From assembly GCF_003075435.1 (NCBI RefSeq), contig NZ_QCZJ01000030.1, positions 1 through 62,367 on the forward strand: 62,367 nt of DNA. Reading direction: 5' to 3'. Below the pieces are notes generated by a model that was given only the letters and a program-made list of their open reading frames with translations, made no database searches and was not told the origin of the DNA. Numbering within the stretch: the first letter of the stretch is position 1; each line of letters starts with the position of its first letter. Source of the DNA: Terrimonas sp. Lineage in GTDB: Bacteria > Bacteroidota > Bacteroidia > Chitinophagales > Chitinophagaceae. This document shows, in pieces, positions 1 through 7,440 of the stretch. The position numbers and the translations under genes are program-made.

Positions 1-150
1 AAGGATTATTCCTAAGAAAAATTCATGCAGTGACTTTTAAAGGATTTTTGATAAAACTGGTGATGTTTATTCTAGCCTTTACACTCAATAAAATTACCGA
101 TTAAATAGCAACTTGAATTAATTAATAAAATATCACCGCCATTTGATAAT

Positions 151-876
151 TTGTTAGCAACTCAGTTGGTAGATGAATTTATTTCTTTAGAACGTAGATT
201 TATCCAACGAGATTGGGAACCCGCTGAATTGGACGGTGGGCAATTTTGCGAAATTGCTGCAAGAATATTATATCATTTAGACTCTGGTACATTAAATTAT
301 AATAAAGGACATGATGAATGTATCAAGTATTTTGAAAATGACCAAGTTCAACATTTGTTAAACCGTAGGGAAGTTGGTCACATTGCAAAAGTATTACAGG
401 CTATTTATAAATTTAGAAGTCAACGAGGAGCTGTTCATATTTCTGCAACTTACACACCCAATCATATGGATTCAAAACTTATAGTTGAATCAGTGCGTTG
501 GTGTTTAAATGAACTTTTAAGAATATTCTGGAATGCTGATAGAGACAGTGTTGCTAAAACAATTAGAGAGTTATTACAATTTGACGTTCCTTCTGTAGGT
601 GTTTATGGAGAAACTATTCTCGTGCAAAGAACTGACCTCAAACCAGAAGAAGAAGTTTTGGTTTTGCTACATTTTGCAGGAGAAAACGGCTATAATAGAA
701 CTGAGATAGGGAAATTTGTTATGGCTTCACCTGCGGCAATAACCACAAATATTCAAAAGTTATGCTCGCCTTCATACAGACAGGTTATTCAACTAAAGAA
801 TGGAAATTATCGTTTGACAGATTTGGGCGAAAGAAGAATTAGAAATGAATTAGTTGACAAACTAATAATAAAATAA
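151..876 (+). CDS. Hypothetical protein with winged-helix-like C-terminus, 5' end probably damaged
   Basis: A 241-aa protein read from a TTG codon. I do not recognise a characterised family. The middle third is helix-rich, and the last ~75 residues (TEIGKFV, then SPAAITTNIQKL, then GNYRLTDLGERRI) resemble a winged-helix domain ending in the usual wing plus helix. No ATG is available. Upstream the same frame stays open to a TAG at 106-108 and encodes protein-like sequence (KISPPFDN), so the natural N-terminus probably lay further upstream and has been lost by mutation or rearrangement. It sits beside an IS remnant and a SIR2-NTPase cassette, so a defence-island role is possible but not shown. 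I am fairly sure this is a real coding region; intactness and function are open. Confidence 0.6.
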   Translation: MLATQLVDEFISLERRFIQRDWEPAELDGGQFCEIAARILYHLDSGTLNYNKGHDECIKYFENDQVQHLLNRREVGHIAKVLQAIYKFRSQRGAVHISATYTPNHMDSKLIVESVRWCLNELLRIFWNADRDSVAKTIRELLQFDVPSVGVYGETILVQRTDLKPEEEVLVLLHFAGENGYNRTEIGKFVMASPAAITTNIQKLCSPSYRQVIQLKNGNYRLTDLGERRIRNELVDKLIIK

Positions 877-983
877 GGCTGCACACAACATTGGTAACTG
901 TTGCACACCCCTAGTAAAATAAAAAGCAAAAACAAAACAATAAATAATAAAGCATTTACAGCCCCTTTACCTTGGGTTGTTTT

Positions 984-1280
984 TTAAGTGAGGTGTGCAA
1001 AGATTATTTTCTGACATGCTGCAACGGGCTTAAAAACGCTTTGATGAAGGGATTTTAAAAAGCAATGAATACCATCCTTCACTTTTGTTAAGGCTATTGC
1101 CATTACTGCTTGTTTTTTGGGAGTGCACTTGAGGTGTTTTTTCAGATTGTAGCTAAGTGCTGCCATTAACACATGCTTGTTTGCCGCTTGTATATCACGG
1201 GTATTGATACCTCAAAATTATGATGGTTGATGAGATTCTCAACCACTGGCGCTACTGTAGCGTTTCATCGCTTTATTAAT
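984..1280 (-). pseudogene. IS1182-type transposase, C-terminal remnant
   Basis: The minus strand encodes a typical IS1182-family (DDE transposase) C-terminus: TVAPVVENLINHHN, then NTRDIQAANKHVLM, then AALSYNLKKHLKC. These correspond to the usual (K/R)ATVEPV...LIN...KVNTRG...ANK..LMAA.AYNLKK...K stretch. A one-base frameshift near position 1205 separates the VENLINHHN part from the NTRD part, and an in-frame stop lies just upstream of TVAPV. Only about the last 80-90 codons are recognisable and the catalytic DDE region is absent, so it cannot make an active transposase. It marks past IS activity beside the cassette region. Confidence 0.6.
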
Positions 1281-1842
1281 CTTCTATGGCAGCCTTTATG
1301 TTGAGCAGGTTTTTGGTGTATTTGATCGTGTAATTCGTCTCTGGATTCTATAGGCAAATATAAATGAGCTTTTATATTCCATTTAAGTGTTTTCATATAC
1401 CCGATACACCAACACTATTACACTAAAAATGTTTAATGCATTTACCCAAAGTGCAGGCAAATACTACTGCGTTTAAAAATTTTATAATCAGAGTTGCAAA
1501 AACATTTGCCTGTTTATAAAATATTACTAAATTGACAACTCAATTAATCCATCATCTTTTAATTGCCTGCCGCTATCTGAACCCAATTCAATAAATTATT
1601 AGTGGCTTTAAACTCATATTCCATATTAGTTTGAAGTATCGTTTTGCGTTTGCGTATTTTGAAGCGTATTCTATAAAAAAGTGCGTTGTAGCAAAACTGA
1701 TGCGAGTTATTAAGAAACGCTGGCTGAAATGATACTATGAGAAAGCTACAATTGTATTGACGCAACGACAATATAGATTTCATAACAGTAAAGTGCTGAT
1801 TATCTATAATTGTATATTGTGGGTCATAACATAAATATTTGA
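1281..1842. other. Intergenic region with no recognisable gene
   Basis: AT-rich sequence between the transposase remnant and the first cassette. The part to about 1400 may be further degraded IS sequence (several stops in all frames). I see no convincing protein, RNA or repeat here. A 74-codon minus-strand frame at 1559-1783 has no recognisable features. Confidence 0.4.
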
Positions 1843-1843
1843 G

Positions 1844-4319
1844 TTAGCGGTAATTTTTAGAACTATTAAACTAATAATATGAGAATAGACTTGGAAGAAA
1901 TCTTCAGACAAGGGCTACAAAACGGATTAAACCTTTTTTTAGGTGCGGGGTTTTCAATTGACTGTTTAAATGTAGATAATGAAAAAATCCCTTTGGGTGG
2001 AGAATTAGCAATTGAATTAGCAGAAAAATTTAAAACTCCAAAACTGGACTTAACAAGAGTCACTTCCATTATAGAAAGCAAAAACAAAGAAGAATTAAAC
2101 GACTTCCTGCGAAGAAAATTCAGTATTGGTAATTTCGATAACGTATATAAATCAATTGAAAATCTTAGCCTGAAATCCATATATACTACAAATATTGACA
2201 ATCTAGTTTTTAAAATTTTTGAGAATTCCGACAAATATTATGTAAATGACACAACACTACAAGGCCCCACATTTAGGGACAGAAAAGGAATAAATTACTA
2301 TCCATTACATGGTTGTATTTTAAATAGGGAACGGCCAATGGTTTTTACCTCCTTAGCAGTTGCGTCAAGTTTCTCCGGCAATCCTAAACTCTGGGGAGAC
2401 CTTGTAAGGTCATTAGAAAATTATCCAACTGTCTTTTGGGGTTACAGTTTAAGTGACCCAGGCATTTTAGAAACTTTGAATTCCATCAAAACAACAGGTT
2501 ATGAAAAAAGTGACAAATGGATAGTCTTACATAAAGAAAATCCTGAAGAAGAGGAATATTTCAAGGCATTAGGATTTAATATTATTGTCGCTACAAACAT
2601 TGAATTATTAAACTATTTTAAATCAAACTTTTCAAACAAAGCATCAGATAAAAAGAAAAAGTTAAGCACAAAGGAACTACTTGGGGAAGAATTTGTTCCA
2701 TCAAATCCCAAAAGTGTACCTGTAAGGGAAATAAATGAATTTTATTTAGGAGCAGCACCGGCATGGTCGGATATTTTTAGACCAGATGTTTATAAAACTA
2801 GTCATTATAGAGTTATACAAAACAGCATTTTTTCCGAAAAGGATACTATTGTTATTGGAATTCCCGGGTCTGGTAAAACGACATTACTGATGCAACTTGC
2901 GGCATTTACCAACTTTGATGGCCACAAGATAATTCTTGAATTCCCTAGTGTTGAAAGAGCTAAAAATATTGTTAATGCTTTAAATGGTGAAAAAGCTCTA
3001 GTCTTTATTGACAATTTTACGGAAGAGGTTCAAAGCTTTCTTGAGTTTCACAAATATGATAATATTACCCTTGCAGGAATAGACAGAGAACATAATTTTG
3101 AAATTATATCACACCTAATTGACAGAAATCAGTTTGATATAATTTCTGTAACAACTCTTACAAAAACTGATGCCCAAGAGATCTATTCGAGAATACCACC
3201 AGCAATAAAAACTGGAACGTTATTATCTAAAGCCATAAACTCCGATGAAGACCCCTCTCTATTTGAATTTGTAAACCTTAATCTTAAGGTCCCAAATATC
3301 AATGAAAGATATAAGAGTTTAATGACTAAGCTTGATAACGAAAACGAACTACTTTCTGAGTTTTTATTACTTGCTTGCTTCATTCATTACTGTCGTACAC
3401 CTTTATCTTTTGACATGGCATATTCCTACTTTAGTAATGACATAAGCACATACCATGATGTTTATGATATTAGAGACAGACTTGGAGCCTTATTAATTGA
3501 TAATCCGTTAACATTAATAGAAAATGATACTCAAGACTATTTTTCCTCCCGTTCGGTAATCTTAGCGGAAGTCATAATCGAAAATGTACAAGGCCATCTT
3601 TTAAAGAGATTTCTAAACACATTCAATGAGAATTTGCCTCCATATAAAATTGTCAACTATAGAACTTATAGAAAAAAGGGGCATGATAAATACATTGCCA
3701 TTCGGGCATTCCCTAATTGGGAAGACGGCAAAGCCTTCTATGAAAAGTTAATGATAAACGACCCAAGCAATCCTTATCTTTTACAACAAGGAGCATTGTA
3801 TCTTTCATTTAAACAGCAACACAATGAGGCTTTTTACTGGATTGACAAGGCTCGTAGTATGACAAGAGATTCCATTTTGTCAATTAGAAATTCTCATGCA
3901 ATAATACTTTTTGATGCCAATATTAAACGTGAAGGTGTTGATGTAAGGTCTACTTTAGACAATAGTATGTCAATTTTAATTGAATGTTATCGTCAGGATA
4001 AACGAAAACTTTATCATGCGAAAAAGTTCGCTGAACAGTCATTAGAATATTTTGACAGGTTTGGTGATGATAAGGCTGTAGAATATATTGAACAAGCTAA
4101 ACGTTGGATTGAAGAAGAATTAAAGACCAATAATTGGCATCGTGGACTTGGACGAATTCTGAAAGAACTAAGACAGCGCCTAAAATAAAACTACCACTAA
4201 CAGGCTTTGCAATAGTGCTGCTTGACGTTAAATGCTTAACTTCGGTAATTCTATTTAACTTTAGTACAAAACTCAGCTGACGGAATGCTATTTCCGCACC
4301 ATCGCAAATACCTAATCCA
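1844..4319 (+). mobile_element. Integron-like gene cassette 1 (SIR2-NTPase)
   Basis: The unit starts at GTTAGCGGTA (1843-1852) and its terminal inverted-repeat module starts at TACCACTAAC (4192-4201). These two 10-mers are reverse complements with one mismatch. That is the relation expected between the start of an integron cassette and the R'' box of its own attC, because the two are brought together only in the excised circle. The single gene inside lies in the same direction as the cassette with a 35-nt leader. No integron integrase is visible in the window, so this would be an integrase-less cassette cluster (CALIN-like). Confidence 0.5.
1879..4188 (+). CDS. SIR2 - P-loop NTPase (STAND-like) defence protein
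   Basis: A 769-aa predicted cytosolic protein. Residues ~15-245 form a SIR2-like NAD-binding domain: GAGFS at 22-26, TTNID at 103-107 and a histidine in YPLHGC (H144), the usual SIR2 catalytic set. Residues ~310-480 form a P-loop NTPase with Walker A GIPGSGKT (327-334) and a Walker B-like ALVFID (373-378). The remainder is alpha-helical and TPR-like near the end (AKKFAEQSLEYFDRFGD). SIR2 fused to STAND-type NTPases and repeat sensors is a known antiphage layout (Avs/DSR-like): the sensor part detects a phage product and the SIR2 domain depletes NAD+, giving abortive infection. That function here is inferred. It is the only gene of a cassette-like unit and is intact. Confidence 0.8.
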   Translation: MRIDLEEIFRQGLQNGLNLFLGAGFSIDCLNVDNEKIPLGGELAIELAEKFKTPKLDLTRVTSIIESKNKEELNDFLRRKFSIGNFDNVYKSIENLSLKSIYTTNIDNLVFKIFENSDKYYVNDTTLQGPTFRDRKGINYYPLHGCILNRERPMVFTSLAVASSFSGNPKLWGDLVRSLENYPTVFWGYSLSDPGILETLNSIKTTGYEKSDKWIVLHKENPEEEEYFKALGFNIIVATNIELLNYFKSNFSNKASDKKKKLSTKELLGEEFVPSNPKSVPVREINEFYLGAAPAWSDIFRPDVYKTSHYRVIQNSIFSEKDTIVIGIPGSGKTTLLMQLAAFTNFDGHKIILEFPSVERAKNIVNALNGEKALVFIDNFTEEVQSFLEFHKYDNITLAGIDREHNFEIISHLIDRNQFDIISVTTLTKTDAQEIYSRIPPAIKTGTLLSKAINSDEDPSLFEFVNLNLKVPNINERYKSLMTKLDNENELLSEFLLLACFIHYCRTPLSFDMAYSYFSNDISTYHDVYDIRDRLGALLIDNPLTLIENDTQDYFSSRSVILAEVIIENVQGHLLKRFLNTFNENLPPYKIVNYRTYRKKGHDKYIAIRAFPNWEDGKAFYEKLMINDPSNPYLLQQGALYLSFKQQHNEAFYWIDKARSMTRDSILSIRNSHAIILFDANIKREGVDVRSTLDNSMSILIECYRQDKRKLYHAKKFAEQSLEYFDRFGDDKAVEYIEQAKRWIEEELKTNNWHRGLGRILKELRQRLK

Positions 4320-4328
4320 TTGGCTGTA
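4192..4328 (+). repeat. attC-like inverted-repeat module A
   Basis: Starts 3 bp after the SIR2 gene stop. The arms TTTGCAATAGTG (4206-4217) and CACCATCGCAAA (4297-4308) pair at 10 of 12 positions. The outer box CACTAAC at the left and ATTGGCT at the right sit where attC R'' and R' boxes would be. The right part (TGACGGAA, then ATCGCAAATACC, then TCC.TTG) is clearly shared with module B at 5048-5245, as are TGCAATAG and a CTTCGG.AA segment. The two are diverged copies of one site type. Confidence 0.55.
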
Positions 4329-5239
4329 AGTTTATGGACACTTCAAAATTCTAGAGAAACTTTCCATGGCGACACATTCTATAAAAATGTTTTTAAAGTT
4401 CGGACAAGAAGAGCATATTAATGACTTGTACTACAATGGTACAATTTTTATGAATGCTATTCAATACTTCAGAAAAATAGAAGATGGAGAGTTGCGTGGT
4501 GACCGCTATGAAGGAATAAGTAGAATTTCAAATTATCCGCCAGGACAATTTGAAATTCCAGCTTTAAACTTTAAAGGGAATTATTTGGCATTGCAAATTA
4601 GAGAAGCATACGACACAGTTGGAGGAAATATCTTTAGCCTTTATTGTGTATCATCACATGGATGGGCAAATCCAAATGACTTTAAAATTGACGAAAAAAT
4701 TAAGCAGTTCGGCTCTCATTGCTTAGTAGTTAAAGACAACGTAAAATTTTTATCTCTTATTGAAGAAAGGCTAAAGGAATTGAAAGTTAGGTTTAATCAT
4801 AGTTTTGTTACCTATTACGACAAAGACAAAGTTGACAGAGAAATAACGCTATTTGAAAAGCCATTAGAATTTGAATATCAAAAAGAGTTTAGACTTTATG
4901 TAGAACGCAAATCAGATAAACCTTTTGTATTTAGCATCGGCAGTTTGACAGATATTGCAGAGGTTTACAAAGCAAAAGATGTTGTTGACACTTTAGAACT
5001 TCGGGTTAATAAAAAATATGGCGAAGTAGTTTGACAAGAAGAAAACCTACAGCCAACAAAGTATGCAATAGCAGGGGGCGACAGAACGCACTTCGGCAAC
5101 AGTAATTCTTATTGTCTGTAGTTATCGGCTGACAGTAGACTTTTGGCATTTGTAGTTATCTTCGGCAGGACAAATAAATCAGCTTCGGTACCGGGCGTGA
5201 CGGAACACAAAATGCCCTGCCATCGCAAATACCGGTCCG
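4320..5239 (+). mobile_element. Integron-like gene cassette 2
   Basis: Begins with TTGGCTGTA (4320-4328), and the terminal module starts with TACAGCCAAC (5048-5057), the exact reverse complement over nine bases. This own-start to own-R'' pairing is the cassette signature also seen in cassette 1. The unit holds one gene in the cassette direction and a long imperfect hairpin at its end. The proposed crossover would be G5239/T5240. Confidence 0.5.
4366..5034 (+). CDS. Hypothetical protein (cassette gene)
   Basis: A 222-aa soluble protein starting at ATG 4366; a second in-frame ATG (residue 8) is also possible. It is rich in aromatic and charged residues, with the N-terminal pattern MFLKFG.EEHI.DLYYNGTIFMN..QYFRKIEDGELRGD.YEG. 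I believe this pattern recurs in uncharacterised bacterial proteins of accessory regions, but I cannot name a family. It has no signal peptide or membrane segment. It is the only gene in cassette 2 and follows the SIR2-NTPase gene in the same direction, 177 bp downstream, which suggests an independent cargo gene rather than an operon partner. Confidence 0.65.
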   Translation: MATHSIKMFLKFGQEEHINDLYYNGTIFMNAIQYFRKIEDGELRGDRYEGISRISNYPPGQFEIPALNFKGNYLALQIREAYDTVGGNIFSLYCVSSHGWANPNDFKIDEKIKQFGSHCLVVKDNVKFLSLIEERLKELKVRFNHSFVTYYDKDKVDREITLFEKPLEFEYQKEFRLYVERKSDKPFVFSIGSLTDIAEVYKAKDVVDTLELRVNKKYGEVV

Positions 5240-5245
5240 TTGATT
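5048..5245 (+). repeat. attC-like inverted-repeat module B
   Basis: Follows the cassette-2 gene. The arms TGCAATAGCAGGG (5064-5076) and CCCTGCCATCGCA (5215-5227) pair at 11 of 13 positions, with a ~140-nt variable middle. It ends ATCGCAAATACCGGTCCG|TTGATT. Right-end sequence and arm sequence match module A, so both belong to one site family. Length (~190 bp) is long for an attC but within what I would accept for chromosomal-integron sites. Confidence 0.55.
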
Positions 5246-5355
5246 TCACCCATCTTTTATTTCCTAAAAATATAAATACAATCATCAAAAACCCCTATCT
5301 TTAGCAAACAACAAGTCACAAACACACCTCTTGGTGTTTTTCATAGGTTAGCAAA

Positions 5356-5385
5356 AAAGCCCACAGTATTCTTACTGCGGGCTTT
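5356..5385. terminator. Bidirectional intrinsic terminator
   Basis: AAAGCCC-A-CAGTA / TACTG-C-GGGCTTT stem around a TTCT loop, flanked by an A-run on the left and TATTTATT on the right. It lies just past the stop of the minus-strand XRE gene and could also end transcription from the cassette side. Confidence 0.65.
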
Positions 5386-5407
5386 ATTTATTAATACGAA
5401 GATTGGA

Positions 5408-5650
5408 TTACAATTTAAACTTAAACCCTATAATATTAGTATCCGAAAGTTTGTATGCTTGAAAAATTTCAAGCAAAGTTTTAAAACGAATATCAACTTC
5501 TCCTTTTTCAATCTTTGCAAGTTTGCTATTATCAAAATTTGTCGAATAGGAAAATTGCAGCAAGTTCTTCTCCTTCAATACATCCTCACGATGCTTTTTA
5601 AGGAATGCACCGAAGTCTTCTAAAATAGCCTGTTTTGATTTCTTGCTCAT
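5408..5650 (-). CDS. XRE-family helix-turn-helix regulator
   Basis: About 80 aa from the ATG at 5650 (MSKKSKQ); the frame also runs upstream to a TTG at 5680, but that would start inside the palindrome. The core matches the Cro/C1 helix-turn-helix pattern: FLKKHREDVLKEKNLLQFSYST, then DNSKLAKIEKGEVDIRF, then LLEIFQAYKLS. The protein is little more than the DNA-binding domain. A perfect palindrome lies immediately upstream, consistent with autoregulation. A terminator follows the stop codon. There is no toxin partner adjacent, and the target genes are unknown. Confidence 0.75.
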   Translation of the reverse strand: MSKKSKQAILEDFGAFLKKHREDVLKEKNLLQFSYSTNFDNSKLAKIEKGEVDIRFKTLLEIFQAYKLSDTNIIGFKFKL

Positions 5651-5678
5651 ACTCACTATAAAATTGTGAGCATGTTTC

Positions 5679-5714
5679 AATAATTATTTGGTCGAATTAG
5701 ACCAAATAATTATT
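5679..5714. promoter_or_regulatory. Perfect palindrome, probable operator of the XRE gene
   Basis: AATAATTATTTGGTC (5679-5693) and its exact reverse complement (5700-5714) are separated by 6 bp (GAATTA). It sits 29 bp upstream of the XRE start codon. The symmetric form suits a dimeric HTH regulator. A cruciform or transcription end signal is less likely because the arms are AT-rich and lack a GC core. Confidence 0.55.
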
Positions 5715-5760
5715 TTTGGATAGAATAGAATACACAACAATAAAGCTATTCACTAGGAGT

Positions 5761-5882
5761 CTTACTAGCGGAACGTAGGAAATTCAGATAGTACAGAGAC
5801 AATAAGTGATAGGCTCGTACTTTTGTGGTGCGAGCCCTCTTATCTTGTACTATGGTCTCCTACGACCTCGCTAGTTGGTAAG
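5761..5882. ncRNA. 122-nt multi-block hairpin, candidate structured RNA
   Basis: Six successive stem blocks pair in order: CTTA/TAAG, CTAGCG/CGCTAG, CGTAGGA/TCCTACG, ATAGTACA/TGTACTAT, ATAAG/CTTAT and GGCTCG/CGAGCC, about 36 pairs, all perfect within each block and separated by small internal loops. The terminal loop spans about 5818-5830. No coding frame is convincing here. It resembles a processed RNA or a retron-like or cruciform DNA structure, but no reverse transcriptase or other partner gene is adjacent. Strand is undetermined. Family not recognised. Confidence 0.4.
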
Positions 5883-6192
5883 TTGGGTCTCGCCCTTTTC
5901 ACAGCATCTTTGAGATTCAACAAGACTCATCCAACAACTTAATGGATGGAGAACTTAGTTACCAAAGCTGTTTTTAATTATCGTGCCTTTGCGGGCGTGC
6001 AGGCTAGGTACATTCCATTATTACCCATCCTCCATTCTCACAACATTCTCTTTGCCCGCAAGCCCAAAAATCCGGTCTAAGTATAAGGGCAACGGGTGGG
6101 AGCCTGGCTGGTTTTTAAAGTTTTGCTCATGTTTTATTATAGCGGTCACCGCCTCCTCCCCTTTGCCGTTTGCTTATAATTATAATTGGCTT
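5883..6192. other. Non-coding region with possible RNA structure
   Basis: No convincing gene. A 78-codon plus-strand frame (5983-6219) has low-complexity, Pro/Ser/Phe-rich content unlike a protein. The stretch GGCAACGGGTGGGAG (near 6090) can pair with CTCCCCTTTGCC (near 6155-6166), giving a ~80-nt hairpin. With the hairpin at 6193 this could be a leader or a separate small RNA upstream of the next gene. Confidence 0.3.
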
Positions 6193-6235
6193 GCTGTATT
6201 CCCCGTACCCGCGGGGTAACCAGCGGCTGTTTTTT
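6193..6235 (+). terminator. Terminator-like hairpin plus T-run ahead of the DUF3738-like gene
   Basis: GCTG-TATT-CCCCG-TACC-CG-CGGGG-TAAC-CAGC forms a two-block stem, followed by GGCTG and six Ts. It lies 24 bp before the next start codon, so it either ends an upstream small RNA or acts as a leader attenuator. Confidence 0.45.
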
Positions 6236-6258
6236 ATATAATTAAACCAACAGCAAAA

Positions 6259-7227
6259 ATGAAACAGCTTTTTTGCGTAATGGCATGGCTATGCCTTTTA
6301 CTAAGTACTACTTTTGCTAATAATACCGGCAACCGCAGTACACCTGTATGCACAACCACCGGCCTGCGCTTACCAGCCTTACTGCCTGCCCCGTTTTTAA
6401 AATCAAATACGGTTACCCGTTGTAATATACCTGCTTTAACAGCTTACCATATAGTAACACCAATAAATACTACAGCAATGATAACACCACAACAAAACCA
6501 ACGCCGTTTCGATCCCAACAGCTCACTCGCTATGCTTGCCGGTAACCCCGCAAGCAGCACCTTAAAAACTTCGTTTACCCTTACCGGTTACCTGCCGGAG
6601 TTTACCACGGTTACAGGCTACGCCGAAAAATACGGGAGCATTAAGCATTATGCCATCAACAGCCCGCTGCTGGCATTATATGCAACGGCCCTGCCTGTTA
6701 TAACCAGCCTCTCCCCTAACAAAATACTATGGAATGTACAAAACAGTCAGGCTTTTGCACCCGCGCATGAGCCGGGTAGCGAGGCAGGTACAACCCACCT
6801 GTATTGCATGGAGTGTACAGCGCCATCAGCGCTGGCAGATGAGCTGCCCGCCATGATAAAAAACATGCTGGATAGTTATTTTGGGCTAACCACCGCTTTT
6901 GAACAAAAAGATATGCCCTGCCTTGTGCTCTCGGCAGGCAAACGCTTCAGGCCTATTGCCCGGCCAACCAAATTACTGGTAAATACCCTTGAGGAGCCGG
7001 GGGCAACGAAGCAACTCTATGGCTCATGCCAACAGCTTTGCGATGTGCTTAACAGGCAACTGGATACGCCGGTAGTGAATGATATTGGGGGAGAACTGCT
7101 GGATATCACCTTCCCGGATGAGCCGCTGTCGCCGGAAAGTCTTAAAGCCTGGTTATTTCTCTATGGCATAGAGCTTAAAGCGTCGGTGCAAAGCATACCG
7201 GTATTTACCATCAGCGATGCGCGATAG
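6259..7227 (+). CDS. Secreted protein with DUF3738/TIGR03435-like C-terminus
   Basis: 322 aa. Residues 1-20 (MKQLFCVMAWLCLLLSTTFA) are a signal peptide. The C-terminal half carries the pattern of DUF3738 (TIGR03435) proteins of soil bacteria: a LNRQLDTPVVNDIGG segment (the family's '..PV.D.TGL.G.YD') followed by LSPESLKAWLFLYGIELKASVQSIPVFTISD. In Bacteroidota such domains often sit near thioredoxin-like proteins and SusC/D pairs; here no thioredoxin domain is attached. It precedes the SusC gene by 213 bp in the same direction. Substrate and role are unknown. Confidence 0.55.
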   Translation: MKQLFCVMAWLCLLLSTTFANNTGNRSTPVCTTTGLRLPALLPAPFLKSNTVTRCNIPALTAYHIVTPINTTAMITPQQNQRRFDPNSSLAMLAGNPASSTLKTSFTLTGYLPEFTTVTGYAEKYGSIKHYAINSPLLALYATALPVITSLSPNKILWNVQNSQAFAPAHEPGSEAGTTHLYCMECTAPSALADELPAMIKNMLDSYFGLTTAFEQKDMPCLVLSAGKRFRPIARPTKLLVNTLEEPGATKQLYGSCQQLCDVLNRQLDTPVVNDIGGELLDITFPDEPLSPESLKAWLFLYGIELKASVQSIPVFTISDAR

Positions 7228-7440
7228 CAGAGTGTGTATGTAACCATTAACACATTTGTTTTAGCCATCATTAAAAAATTACACATGAAGCTTAAACGCT
7301 TTATTACCCTTATGCGCTGCCGGTATATAACAATACTGAACGCGTAAGCGGTAACCCATGTAATACCCCTTACCGTTGGCAATACCCTGCCGCCGGTGTT
7401 TTACTGTTAAACCATATTATTCATTAAACCAACTACTGCA

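Noticed and set aside
876-930. A third attC-like site after the first gene
   Set aside because: CACAACATTGGTAACTGTTGCAC is slightly reminiscent, but I could not find matching arms or a complementary cassette start.
1559-1783. 74-codon minus-strand frame in the gap before cassette 1
   Set aside because: No recognisable domain, no start context and no neighbour link.
5761-5882. Retron msr-msd
   Set aside because: The hairpin shape is suggestive, but no reverse transcriptase gene is adjacent, so I only call it a structured region.
5983-6219. 78-codon plus-strand reading frame
   Set aside because: Composition is Pro/Ser/Phe-rich and unlike a folded protein, and the interval holds RNA-like hairpins. 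Treated as non-coding.
7288-7347. 20-codon frame (MKLKRFITLMRCRY...) before susC
   Set aside because: Too short, no conservation evidence and no own signals.
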